A stretch of 64,000 bases of DNA from Duganella radicis (GTDB lineage: Bacteria > Pseudomonadota > Gammaproteobacteria > Burkholderiales > Burkholderiaceae_D): contig NZ_WNKY01000021.1 of NCBI RefSeq assembly GCF_009720825.1, positions 1 to 64,000 on the forward strand. The letters are read 5' to 3'. Below the pieces are notes generated by a model that was not told the origin of the DNA, searched no databases, and saw only the letters and a list, made by a program, of their open reading frames with translations. Each line of letters begins with the position of its first letter. The first letter of the stretch is position 1. Positions 38,894 to 47,768 of this stretch are shown here, one piece after another. Made by a program: the position numbers and the translations under genes.

Positions 38894-40162
38894 ATGTTCC
38901 CTGCTATTTCAAGAACGCAATCCTCGCTGGCCGGCATTGATCCGGCCCCGGAGCCCGCACCGGGAGCCGGTGGTGCTGAGAGTGCCGGTTCACCGATGCC
39001 GGATGCCCCTGCGCGCCTTCCTCCCGCAGCGACGACTTCGGGTTCTTCGCGCACGCTTTTCGTGAACCAAATCGCCGGGCATGACAAGCAGCTGGCGAGT
39101 TATCTGATGGGCCGCAGGGTGGTGGGGCGAGAGATCGAGGGTGAGGAGCTGGCGCGCCTGCGCCAGGCCAATAATGTCTTGCAGGAGTCGCGTGAGGCCT
39201 TGCACATCGGGCGTGGAAACGTCACGACGGATATTGCCGCCACCGACGGCCGCAGCGCCCTCACTTGCTCAGCGGCCAGGGTGGTTCGCAAGAGCAAGAA
39301 GCTGGATGAACTGCCCATGCATCGGGCCGCCATCGCCGAGATCGCGGGAGCGGGGAACTGCGGCGAGCATTCCGCAGTGGCCGCGCACAAACTGGCGGCC
39401 CGGCTATCCGAAAACGAGGAAGTGCACAGCGTCTATAACCGCGCCGCCGATCACGGCTGGGCCGAAGTGCGCACATCGCCCCCGGATCAGCGGCCCGCTA
39501 TCGTTGTGGATGCCTGGGGCGAGGGTCCGGCGATACACGCGGAGGACGCGCTTTTCGCATCGTCCGCCATACCGGCCGAACAGCGGGTGAGCGATTTTTC
39601 GTATGACGCCCGGACGGCGCCGGCCGCATTGGCGGATAAGGCGAATTTTTTGGCCGAGCAGGGCGGCGTTATCGAGGGCAGAATCGACGCAGTGCGAAAA
39701 CGGCTGCCAGCGCATGGTTTCGAACAGAGAAAAGTATTCAACCCCACGCCGATCATCGATCCCGCCTTTGCCAATGATGTCAGCGAAAAGATGTCAGACC
39801 TGCATGACATGACCATGTTTCGCTTGGATCTGCCGGCATTGGAAAGCGCGGATTTTCGCAATAAGCTGCTTGCCACGAGCGTGCTCAGGGAACTCGGTGC
39901 GTCGGTCAAGGAGGCCACGGCCGCTGCGGCTGAAGTGTCATCGGCTGCCGGCGCGCTTGCCCGCGCGCCACAGAATCCCGCTCGCTCCCATGCCGCGCTA
40001 CAGGCTCAGGCGGCCGAGATTCAACGCTCGGCTCAGCGGCCATTATTGGACCTATTCCCCTCCGGCCCGTCCGATGAGGGGGCCCTGTCGAGAAGGAGGG
40101 GCCGCGACCCCGGATCTGACGACGAACATGATGCGCGCGACGTTCGCCAACGCCGGACTTGA
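38894..40162 (+). CDS. transglutaminase/cysteine-protease-like effector candidate (HopX/AvrPphE-like)
   Basis: A 422-residue protein without signal peptide. The first 50 residues are Ser/Pro/Ala-rich and disordered, as in type III effectors. A candidate catalytic triad is seen in the right order and spacing: Cys156 in GAGNCGEHSAVAAHKLA, His187 in ADHGWAEVR and Asp206 in IVVDAWGEGPAIHAED. This order resembles the HopX/AvrPphE (XopE) transglutaminase-fold effector family. The C-terminus is charged and Arg-rich. No plant-inducible-promoter (PIP) box was found upstream. It lies alone between two tRNA-Asn genes, suggesting acquisition. Assignment to an effector family is an inference from the motif pattern. 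Confidence 0.55.
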   Translation: MFPAISRTQSSLAGIDPAPEPAPGAGGAESAGSPMPDAPARLPPAATTSGSSRTLFVNQIAGHDKQLASYLMGRRVVGREIEGEELARLRQANNVLQESREALHIGRGNVTTDIAATDGRSALTCSAARVVRKSKKLDELPMHRAAIAEIAGAGNCGEHSAVAAHKLAARLSENEEVHSVYNRAADHGWAEVRTSPPDQRPAIVVDAWGEGPAIHAEDALFASSAIPAEQRVSDFSYDARTAPAALADKANFLAEQGGVIEGRIDAVRKRLPAHGFEQRKVFNPTPIIDPAFANDVSEKMSDLHDMTMFRLDLPALESADFRNKLLATSVLRELGASVKEATAAAAEVSSAAGALARAPQNPARSHAALQAQAAEIQRSAQRPLLDLFPSGPSDEGALSRRRGRDPGSDDEHDARDVRQRRT

Positions 40163-40246
40163 TATCCCTCACACTCCTTGTGATGCGGTCCCTGTGGCTT
40201 GGCGCTTCTGTCGTACACTCTGGCGATGGCGTCCAGGGGAGGGGGT

Positions 40247-40399
40247 ATGGAAATTACACAAGTGATCGTGAACCTGCCCAGTGAGCAGGTGGAGTTTCTG
40301 GAGCGGGTGGCCAGAAAAGAGCGGCTGACATTCACCGACATCTTGCGCCGGGCAATTGACTTCCTTCGCCCCGTCTATGGCGGTACTAAGTCCAAGTAG
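40247..40399 (+). CDS. ribbon-helix-helix small protein
   Basis: A 50-residue protein MEITQVIVNLPSEQVEFLERV... whose pattern (beta strand TQVIVNLP, helix SEQVEFLERVARKER, helix TFTDILRRAIDFL) is a CopG/Arc-type RHH fold. I start at ATG 40247 because GGGGAGGGGG precedes it; an upstream in-frame start at 40199 has no such site. It could be an orphan antitoxin or a small regulator; no toxin partner is adjacent. Confidence 0.6.
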   Translation: MEITQVIVNLPSEQVEFLERVARKERLTFTDILRRAIDFLRPVYGGTKSK

Positions 40400-40429
40400 C
40401 GCCCTCAACGGAGAAGTTTCGTTCAGGAC

Positions 40430-40458
40430 TAGACAACGGGGGATGCGCTGTATATAAT
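40430..40458 (+). promoter_or_regulatory. promoter of tRNA-Asn copy 2
   Basis: TAGACA (40430-40435), 17-bp spacer, TATAAT (40453-40458), 12 bp before the tRNA; identical hexamers and spacing precede copy 3 at 62099-62127. Confidence 0.85.
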
Positions 40459-40470
40459 TCTGGCCTCAAT

Positions 40471-40546
40471 TCCCTGATAGCTCAGTCGGTAGAGCGACGG
40501 ACTGTTAATCCGCAGGTCCCTGGTTCGAGTCCAGGTCGGGGAGCCA
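40471..40546 (+). tRNA. tRNA-Asn(GTT), copy 2 (island attachment gene)
   Basis: Identical 76-base sequence to copy 1, encoded CCA, anticodon GTT. Its 3' half from 40502 is repeated at 47936-47984, so this gene marks the left end of the integrated island. Confidence 0.98.
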
Positions 40547-40550
40547 GAAT
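40502..40550 (+). repeat. island left att core (tRNA-Asn 3' end)
   Basis: 49 bp from the anticodon loop of tRNA copy 2 to four bases past the CCA (GAAT), exactly matching 47936-47984. Confidence 0.85.
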
Positions 40551-40555
40551 TCATA

Positions 40556-40583
40556 AGGACCCGTGAAAAATCACGGGCCTTTT
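40556..40583 (+). terminator. terminator of tRNA-Asn copy 2
   Basis: Stem CCCGTGA (40560-40566) with TCACGGG (40571-40577), extended by AAGG/CCTT with one bulged base, then TTTTCTC. Its sequence differs from the terminators after the other tRNA copies, consistent with being brought by the inserted element. Confidence 0.75.
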
Positions 40584-40858
40584 CTCATTGGTTATTCCCC
40601 ATATATTCCCACTTCGGGAACGGAGCGACGACGAGCAGCTCGACGCCGGTCGATGTCACGGGCCTCACGTCGGGCTTCGTGGCTATCTCTCTGGGGCGAC
40701 CATACCTGCGCCCTTACTGCTGCATGAGGCGTCAAGTGCTGAGGATACAACCCCTTTGGGGGGGAGGCTGTAATGGATGCTGCATCGTGGGCGCTCCAAG
40801 TTACATCCCACGGCACTGCTCCAGTTCCGGCCTGAATGCAATTGCACTGCCTTGTGAA

Positions 40859-41878
40859 CTACTCTTCGCCAGGAGGTACGCGCAACCCGATGCACCTCAC
40901 GGCATTGAAATAGATCCGCTTCTCTTCCTCCAGGGGCATCTTGACCCACTCGGTCAGTTCGTTCAACGGAGGAGTGTGCCGATCCAGGAAATCGAACGCC
41001 TGCCGGACGTCGAACCTGACCTGTTTGACTGCTTTCTTCGTGGAGCGGCCGTTCGCCCACTCGACGTCCATCTGGCACAGCGCGAACGTGGACAGGGTGT
41101 ACGTCGGCTGCGTCGCCCTCGCGAAGAAGATCAGATCGGGCAGAGCTGCGTCGAGCTTGGCGACGTATGCGCGGACCTCTGGTATCTCGAACAGCTCGCG
41201 CGGGTCGGTGTCGTAGCCAGAAAACATGAGCTCGACCTTGCCTTGGCACTGGGCGGCCATCTGTCTCGTCACGCGCATCCGGTCGAAGAACGCTCGCGGC
41301 AGCGCGACCTCTTGGGTCGTCACGTCGGTCTCGTCGAGCGTGTAGTAGATGACCGACGATTCGCCCATCATCTGGTTGACCTTCCAGTAGACTTCGAGCT
41401 CGGCGAGGCCGTCGCGGATTGGGTCTACCATGCCGAGCAGTTGCCGTTCGGCCTCCGCAAGCTTGTTCTCGAAGGGGACCGTGATCTTCCATCCCGATTC
41501 CGTCGATTCGGTCTCTTCCGGCCGGAACATGACCCAGTAGCAGTCGTGCGTGTCCGGGTCGCAGAGGCAGACCACTACGGGAATTGGATAGTTCACCAGG
41601 TAGTTGAAATGCTTGGATTCCCCCCTGTAGACGAATCCCCACCTGTTCCTTTCCTTCAGGAAGGACTTGCCACACTTGATCTGGACCGCGAGCATCTGGC
41701 CCGTGACGGATCCTTCCTCGGTGACCAGCTCGACTTGCCCGTCGATCCCGAAGTCGTGCTCTTGGTGGTTCCTCTTGAAAAGCCAACCGAAGGAATTGCT
41801 CACGATGCGGGACACGATCCCGATGCCGAGTTCCCCAAGCTTGGCGGACGACGAGTACTGCGGAAAGCCTTTTTTCAT
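40859..41878 (-). CDS. DUF4365 domain protein, putative PD-(D/E)xK nuclease
   Basis: A 339-residue protein. The N-terminal part (QYSSSAKLGELGIGIVSRIVSNSFGW, then HEHDFGIDGQVELV written in sequence as QEHDFGIDGQVEL, and GQMLAVQIKCGKSF) shows the D...E..QxK arrangement of DUF4365, a restriction-endonuclease-like fold. I choose the start at 41878 (MKKGFPQYSSSAK); an in-frame upstream start at 41962 is possible. The C-terminal half has no recognised domain. DUF4365 proteins often occur in defence islands. It is the first gene in from the tRNA end and faces it. Confidence 0.68.
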   Translation of the reverse strand: MKKGFPQYSSSAKLGELGIGIVSRIVSNSFGWLFKRNHQEHDFGIDGQVELVTEEGSVTGQMLAVQIKCGKSFLKERNRWGFVYRGESKHFNYLVNYPIPVVVCLCDPDTHDCYWVMFRPEETESTESGWKITVPFENKLAEAERQLLGMVDPIRDGLAELEVYWKVNQMMGESSVIYYTLDETDVTTQEVALPRAFFDRMRVTRQMAAQCQGKVELMFSGYDTDPRELFEIPEVRAYVAKLDAALPDLIFFARATQPTYTLSTFALCQMDVEWANGRSTKKAVKQVRFDVRQAFDFLDRHTPPLNELTEWVKMPLEEEKRIYFNAVRCIGLRVPPGEE

Positions 41879-42142
41879 TTCGCTTTGCTTCTCACTGTTG
41901 CGCGCGCCGGGCCCTATTACGGACAGTAGTCTGGACGCTGGCGCCGGATGGCGCCTTTCCAATGGGCATTTTACAGGTAGGGTTCTCTGTGGGGGAAGGA
42001 TGGGGCGTGCACTATGCCTTATGCAACGCTCTGCCGCTGAGCCTGCGTTTCGTTATGGGTGTTTCTGGCAATGCCTACACCGGCATTCCAGCGCAATCGC
42101 GACGCCTTCAGTATTCAGGCAGCTTAGGCCGTCGCCGAACCG

Positions 42143-43186
42143 CTATAGACTCCTTATGCGTTCCAAGACTTCTGTGATGTGTTTCGGGTATTGGCCGCTG
42201 AAATATTCGGAGGTCAACGGATTCTGCGCGAAGAAGTGGCAGCATAGGTTCACCCAGTCGGCGGTGCTGACTGCTCCGTTCAGCTTAAACAGTTTTTTAG
42301 AGCGGGACTTGATCTGCTCGCTGTTCTTCGCGTTGTAGTTGAAATCCGAATCGCGTCGGCTCATGTACTCTGACGGCGAGTAGTACTGCATCGCGCCGTC
42401 GAAATGGCGGAACATTCCCGTCTCCGAGTCGAATTCCGCATGGACGTACCGGGCGGGGTGGAAGATGCTGTCACCAAGTTTGATGGTTGTCCTTTCCGAT
42501 TTGATTTCGAGAGCCTGGAATGTCTTGATTCTTCCGTCGGAGCTCCACTTGATGTCCAAACAGTGCGAATCGGTGAAGAACATGGAAACGTGGGAATCGC
42601 TCAGGTCTAAGGGCGGCTTCAGCTTCGTGATCCCATCGGGAATTTTGGATACTTCCTCGTTGAAAGGGGCGCCGAACCAAGTGTCAAGTTCCGCAATGTA
42701 GCTCCTGCTATTGAGCTTCACGCGATCCTCATCAATGGCGATGTACTTCAGCACTTCCTCGCCAGCGTAGGCCCAGAAACGGTCCACAAAGAGCGGGGTG
42801 AAGCCGCTCGCTTCATGCAGTGCTCGGCGGAAGTGCGGGTGGGCCATGACGGTGAAGTGCTCGCACTGAACGTAGCCGGTTTGGGAACTCTCACTCGCAT
42901 TTTCAGCGAGCCAGCCAAACGGCACCAGTCCGTCCTTCTCGCGGGGTACCGGGGAGAGAAGTCTCTCGACCAACTTCGGTGCCGTCGCGACGATGCCAGT
43001 CGTCTGGAAATATCTGAAGTCGCTGTCAGTCAGGTCGATTCCCTTCCTGCGCGCAACCGAGATTAGGGCTTCGATTTCGGCTCGATGCGATTCGAGCTGC
43101 TGCTTTTCGAGCTCGGCCAGGCCGCGCAAGTAATCGGCCATGAACTGCTCTTCGGATCGGGCTGTGGTGCTGGGTTCTGTCGTCAT
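42143..43186 (-). CDS. orphan 347-residue protein of defence-type island
   Basis: I do not recognise this protein. It begins with a helical, charged region (EEQFMADYLRGLAELEKQQLESHRAEIEALISVARRKGIDL in part), and includes CLDIKWSSDGRIKTFQALEIKSER, which has a D...E-x-K spacing that could be a nuclease core but is not decisive. No signal peptide or membrane segment. It is on the same strand as the DUF4365 gene, 264 bases upstream of it, so the two may be cotranscribed. GC is intermediate. Confidence 0.6.
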   Translation of the reverse strand: MTTEPSTTARSEEQFMADYLRGLAELEKQQLESHRAEIEALISVARRKGIDLTDSDFRYFQTTGIVATAPKLVERLLSPVPREKDGLVPFGWLAENASESSQTGYVQCEHFTVMAHPHFRRALHEASGFTPLFVDRFWAYAGEEVLKYIAIDEDRVKLNSRSYIAELDTWFGAPFNEEVSKIPDGITKLKPPLDLSDSHVSMFFTDSHCLDIKWSSDGRIKTFQALEIKSERTTIKLGDSIFHPARYVHAEFDSETGMFRHFDGAMQYYSPSEYMSRRDSDFNYNAKNSEQIKSRSKKLFKLNGAVSTADWVNLCCHFFAQNPLTSEYFSGQYPKHITEVLERIRSL

Positions 43187-43391
43187 CGGATGGCGGGCTG
43201 AAAAAGTATGGCGGTGCCGGGACTTGATTTTATTGCCTTTTTGCTACAATGACTATGTAAAAGGTCTTCTGCGGAACGGCGGACCTTTTCTTTGTTCTAA
43301 GCGAAAAGCATGGAGTCGTCGGAATGTACGATCTTACGATTGACGATCTCGTAGGAGACTCCGTTTCTCGGATGCGGCGCCTTGCCGGTAA

Positions 43392-43610
43392 GGTGCCTCC
43401 CTATCGAGGGACAACCTGGTAGCGGAAAAACAGCTCGCGAACGAGATCCGGTCAAAGGCGGAGGTGCTTCGCTTACATCCCTTCCTCGTGCGGGAGGTAA
43501 TTCCGGGAATCCGCGAACTGGTCGTCCACGGCCATTACCTGCTTTCCTACCGGATCAGGCCCTGACGGGTGGAAATCGTCCAGGTATGGTACACGTCGCA
43601 GGACCGGTAG
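43392..43610 (+). pseudogene. decayed ParE/RelE-type toxin remnant
   Basis: In one frame the translation reads RDNLVAEKQLANEIRSKAEVL, then LHPFLVREVIPGIRELVVHGHYLLSYRIRP, an in-frame TGA at 43563-43565, and VEIVQVWYTSQDR before the TAG. This is the typical ParE toxin core, but the N-terminal third is missing and a stop breaks the end. A CGA-to-TGA change would explain the stop. No antitoxin partner could be confirmed upstream. Confidence 0.65.
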
Positions 43611-43682
43611 GAGGGGACTGCTGGTATTGCCTCAAGCTGGGAAAGAATCGATAGCTCCTTACCCGCCTAACTGGAGGGCTAG

Positions 43683-44064
43683 ATGATCCGAATCGAGGAA
43701 ATCGGCGAACGTGAGCTGACGCAATCGCTAGCGCACGCTGGGTACGTTCTGCTCGCTTTCGAGCTTATGAAGAGCCTCGTAGTGCTGCCGGTCAAGCAGT
43801 TCTATTCCAACGTCACGTTCGGAACCGGAGTGCCCTTCAAGTCGTATGAGGAAGACGTGCGGCGCCGTCACAAAAACGAGTTCGAAGCATGCCTCTTTTA
43901 TCGTGAAGGCGCGGTCGGATGCCAACGCATTGCGCGACCAGGAGTTGGCAAAGCTTCGTAAATTATTGGAGACCAAAGACGTTGCGGGTTATGAAGTACA
44001 GGCAAGTACATGTGCAGCACGTTTCGAACGCTTGTCAAGAACTCTGTCGAAAAGGTTCTTGTGA
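43683..44064 (+). pseudogene. frameshifted small gene, function unknown
   Basis: Two overlapping frames look like one broken gene. The first (43683-43961) starts MIRIEEIGERELTQSLAHAGYVLLAFELMKS and is helical up to about residue 72. The second (43846-44064) takes over with FIVKARSDANALRDQELAKLRKLLETKDVAGYE. A one-base slip near 43895-43905 would join them into about 127 residues. Alternatively only the first frame is real. No family recognised. Confidence 0.4.
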
Positions 44065-44160
44065 CAATTTGTGAATTTTTCAACAAGGCAACATGCTATT
44101 CTGGGTATGTAACCGGATTTGGTTTCGGAACCGTGAAAGCTCAACTTAACCTATAAATTT

Positions 44161-45510
44161 ATGCAACTTACCCTTCACAAAAAACTCGGCGATGGCGCAT
44201 TCGCTGATGTTTGGCACGCAACTGACCAGCTAGAGCGAGATGTAGCAGTGAAAATTGTTCGTCCTGCAAACGTAGGCGTTGCCGATGCTCTCGCTCATGC
44301 GAAGGCTTTAGCGAGAGCTAGCCATCCCAATGTCGTTGCTGTACTCACTCTTGAACAAGTTGATGATCCTGATGGAAAGGGGAAGGTTGACTGTGTAGTA
44401 ATGGAATTGATTAGAGGGCAGACGCTAGCCGAAACATTCGAGGGCGAAATTTTGACTTTGAAGGAGGTCGAATCGCTAGGCTTAGGTATATTAGATGGGT
44501 TGGCACATATACATGCACAAGGCCTTGCCCACGGCGATCTTCATGAAGAGAATATAATGGTCGCTGAGGGCGTGGCCAAAGTGATTGACATCCTGTACCT
44601 TAATTCACTTGCGACACTTAGCACCGAGAAAAAATCCTCTCGACTTAGGAAGGATATTTTGGGCCTGAGGCTCATGCTTCAGCAATTGATTATTCATTCT
44701 GAGCTCGACTCGGCGGAAGCAACAGAGTTCAACAATCTTCTAGAGTCTGATTCTGCGATTGACGATATCCGCTCAGCGTTCCTTTCTATATTAAATCCTG
44801 ATACAGGAGTCGCAACAGAGCGAGCCCTCGAACATGCGTTTGCTCGTCTAACAGAAGAAGCATTTGTAGATGGTCCTGAATATGCCGAGGCTCTCGCAGA
44901 GGAAACCGCAGACGAAACTATTGTGCCACTCTTCAAGAAACTGATAGAAAGCAATTCATATGAGTCTCGTCAGCAGACTTATATTGAATTGTTATGGGAT
45001 CGATTGGGTGATATGGAAAAGAAAGAGGTTGCACTGGAAGTCGGAAAAATTCTGGATGTCGAAATGCCCAAAGGCCGCTGGGTGCCAGGGCTTCGTCTAC
45101 TCTATGCATTCGGTCGTAAAGGATGGGATTCATTAGGTGTTCGCCTGAGAGTCAAACTTGAGGGGCTTATCGTCAAGGACGTACTTGCCGGACACAAGGA
45201 CATTCACAGCACAAAAAAATTAAATGGCGGAGCACTCGGAACGCATGCTAATAGGTTTTGGCGGCGCTTTTCTCATCCTGAAGTGCTTGCCGATAACTTG
45301 GTCTCATTGTTGAGACAAAATTGGTACACTCAGAACTATGTCGGTGAATATTTTTTTAAACAGATCCCAGCAATCGCTCGAGCCACAGATAAGCGAGAGG
45401 ATTTCATTGCTGCACTCAAGTCCGCTGTCGCGAATGATGCCCGTCTTATTGCGCGGAAAATTGACGATTTGCCTGATGATTGGATAGTCGCTATCCACGA
45501 GAATGATTAG
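44161..45510 (+). CDS. serine/threonine protein kinase-like protein with unknown C-terminal domain
   Basis: A 449-residue protein on low-GC DNA. Residues 1-190 form a small kinase domain: glycine loop LGDGAFADVW (9-18), AVK lysine K31, catalytic loop HGDLHEEN (124-131, D126 and N131) and a DFG-equivalent VIDIL (D143). The alpha-C glutamate is not obvious, and the loop is HGD rather than HRD. Residues about 200-449 are helical, without recognised family. It has no membrane anchor. The AT-rich DNA and island position indicate transfer. It is followed 36 bases later by the HEPN-motif gene on the same strand; together they look like a two-gene module. Confidence 0.78.
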   Translation: MQLTLHKKLGDGAFADVWHATDQLERDVAVKIVRPANVGVADALAHAKALARASHPNVVAVLTLEQVDDPDGKGKVDCVVMELIRGQTLAETFEGEILTLKEVESLGLGILDGLAHIHAQGLAHGDLHEENIMVAEGVAKVIDILYLNSLATLSTEKKSSRLRKDILGLRLMLQQLIIHSELDSAEATEFNNLLESDSAIDDIRSAFLSILNPDTGVATERALEHAFARLTEEAFVDGPEYAEALAEETADETIVPLFKKLIESNSYESRQQTYIELLWDRLGDMEKKEVALEVGKILDVEMPKGRWVPGLRLLYAFGRKGWDSLGVRLRVKLEGLIVKDVLAGHKDIHSTKKLNGGALGTHANRFWRRFSHPEVLADNLVSLLRQNWYTQNYVGEYFFKQIPAIARATDKREDFIAALKSAVANDARLIARKIDDLPDDWIVAIHEND

Positions 45511-45546
45511 TGAAAAGTTGTTTGATAAATATTTTGGAAAATTGAT

Positions 45547-46341
45547 ATGGTTCAGTTGTGTCGACCTAAAATTAAAACACCTGAAAACGCTAAAATTTTA
45601 TATTGTCTTGGAGAGACTGGGTCGCTACTAGTTGGTGATTTTTTTCTCCCCGCCTATATCACTGAAAGCATTGGTATGGCAGAAGGATTGGGTCATATCC
45701 ATAAAATACTTATAGAAAAAGAAGGTGTTGAGAAAAATAGTGATCCGGAGCTCATAAAGACAATTTTAGCACGTGCGGATGATAATATTAAATGGGCGAA
45801 AGAATTTCGAGAGGACGGTTATCATCAGATTCATACATTAACATTTATAAGCGAATGGGCTGCGCAAGAAGCCGGAAATGAAAATGTCATAGCTGCAATT
45901 ATTGAAACAATAAAGGAATCTGCTAAAGTGGCGGCATCGAAATTTGCTGCTGGCCGTTATAATATGGAAAATTGGCCTTGGCCCAATGAAACATGTCTTG
46001 AGATTGCTCAAAAACTTGATCAGAAGGCGAAAGATAAAACTCCTGATGGCGGCTGGGATATCTCAGCCAGACTAACTGTACTCTTCGACTGGCTGGGAGT
46101 ATCTTTGAACATTGCTCCTGATGTTGCGGCCAGATATAACGAGGCCTCAATGATTAGAAATGTAATTGTGCATCGCTATGGGCGACTGGGGAGCGGCGAT
46201 GCTAAAAATGTAACGCATTTGGCCGAGTGGGTAGGGAAAACAGTGCCGATGACACGAGAAAGATTGGGTGAGTACCATAATGCTATCGTTGCGATTCATT
46301 TGGCAATTTTCAATGGTGTGCGAGCCAATGGATGGAAGTAG
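45547..46341 (+). CDS. HEPN-motif protein, probable RNase partner of the kinase
   Basis: A 264-residue, mostly alpha-helical, AT-rich-coded protein. Near the end, residues 201-212 read MIRNVIVHRYG, giving R204-x4-H209, the RNase motif of HEPN domains; the surrounding helices (ISARLTVLFDWLGVSL, RYNEASMIRNVIVHRYGRLG) fit the last two helices of the fold. The protein starts at an ATG with only a weak upstream purine stretch (GGAAAATTGAT). It follows the kinase gene by 36 bases, so a shared transcript is likely. I know no named family; function as a toxin or anti-phage effector is an inference from the motif and the neighbour. Confidence 0.62.
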   Translation: MVQLCRPKIKTPENAKILYCLGETGSLLVGDFFLPAYITESIGMAEGLGHIHKILIEKEGVEKNSDPELIKTILARADDNIKWAKEFREDGYHQIHTLTFISEWAAQEAGNENVIAAIIETIKESAKVAASKFAAGRYNMENWPWPNETCLEIAQKLDQKAKDKTPDGGWDISARLTVLFDWLGVSLNIAPDVAARYNEASMIRNVIVHRYGRLGSGDAKNVTHLAEWVGKTVPMTRERLGEYHNAIVAIHLAIFNGVRANGWK

Positions 46342-46555
46342 CGAAGCAATGGACGAAAAAATTGGGCTGAGTGTTTCCGGATTCTTGTGCTCGGCTCCGG
46401 TTCGGCGTTCGGCAGCTGTAAGCCCTTGAGCTGCATCAACTTTTTGCCAACAGGGCCACGGCAGCAGCTATACTGTTTCGGTATCGGTACGTGTCAAGGC
46501 AGTTGTCGCATAAAGCTGTTTTAGAATGCGTCGGTTTTGTCCTTTCCTCAGCGGG

Positions 46556-47607
46556 TCATGCGGCGCGACGCTGGTCAAGTTTGGACGGCGGATTGAGCCA
46601 AACCTCGTCAGCCACCTGCCACGCGCGTGGCGGCCGTTTCCAGCGCGACGGATGGCGCTCGCGCGCCTGCGCGTAGACCTCTCGCCGCTGCCGCAGAACG
46701 GCGTCGGCAACGCCGCTGTGGCGCTGCTCTGGCGTCACGAAGGACAGGCCGCTGTGCAGGTGCTCGCCGTTGTACCAGGTGACGAATTTCAGCACCCATT
46801 GCCGCGCCAGTTCGATGTCCTTGAATCCATTCGGCGGATAGCCAGGCGCGTACTTGCAAGTGCGAAACCAAGCTTCGATATGGGCGTTGTCGTCCGATAC
46901 GCCGGGGCGGCTGTGCGACGGCGTGATGCCCAGTATCTCCAGCTTGGACTTGGGCGTGTGCGCCTTTTGCGCCGCGCCATTGTCGGCGTGCAGCACCAGC
47001 GGCGTGTTGTGGCGACGGCGCTCGCGCCAGCAGGCTCGTTCAACCAACGCGGCCGCCTCGTCGCCACCCTCGCGCGCATCACCTCCCATGCGACCAGCTT
47101 GCGGCTGAACAGGTCGATGACGGCGTACAGATAGAAGAACATGCCGCGCACCTGACGGGACAAGTAGGTCATGTCCCAGCTCCACACCTCGTTGGGGCCG
47201 TGGGCCACGTGGTGCCGCGGTTCGGTGCGCTGGGGCGCCTTGGCGCGGCCGCGATGCCGCTATTCTTGCGCGGCTCGCAGTATGCGGTAGAACGACGATT
47301 CGGACGCCAGATAGGTTCCCTCGTCGGCCAGACGCGGCACAATCTGCGCCGGCGGCAAGTCGGCGAAGCGCGCCTCGTGGCAGACGTCGAGCACACGCTG
47401 GCGTTCTTGCTCGCTCAGCTTGTGCGTCGGTGCCGGCCGGGCCGCCGTCGGTCTCGCATCCGCACGGACCTCGCCTGTGCGACGCCAGCGCTCGACGGTG
47501 CGCGCACTCAGGCCCAGTTCGGCACAAGCCGAACCAAGATGGGCGCCATCCTGGCAGGCTTGCTCAATATCGGCGACCAACTCCTGGCGCTGCGGCAACG
47601 CAATCAT
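46556..47607 (-). pseudogene. IS3 OrfB transposase, frameshifted
   Basis: The DDE catalytic parts are spread over three frames: MIALPQRQELVADIEQAC (start, 47607), then WSWDMTYLSRQVRGMFFYLY with the first Asp, then LHADNGAAQ and DDNAHIEAWF with the second Asp and the Glu. At least two frameshifts (near 47250 and 47050-47080) break the reading frame, so no active transposase is made. The N-terminal start overlaps the OrfA stop as ATGA. Confidence 0.8.
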
Positions 47608-47768
47608 GCGTCCTCGCCGTCGGTCCACAGCGCTTCGTACTTTCGGGACGACACCAGCAGCGCCGCCGTCTCCGCCAAGGCCTTCTCCTTGCGGCGCAAG
47701 TCCCTTTTATGCGGCGCGCTCATTTGGCTGAGCGCGTGCTCTTTCTTCTCGTTGGTGTATTTCGTCAT
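47604..47768 (-). pseudogene. IS3 OrfA, internally deleted
   Basis: A 54-residue remnant MTKYTNEKKEHALSQMSAP joined directly to RRKEKALAETAALLVSSRKYEALW. In full OrfA proteins of this type these two parts are separated by about 100 residues containing the helix-turn-helix, so an internal deletion removed the DNA-binding part. Confidence 0.7.

Noticed and set aside
40592-40816. Minus-strand frame ending in an Arg-rich tail next to tRNA-Asn copy 2, considered as an integrase remnant
   Set aside because: Position and basic tail fit an integrase end, but no tyrosine-recombinase motif is visible.
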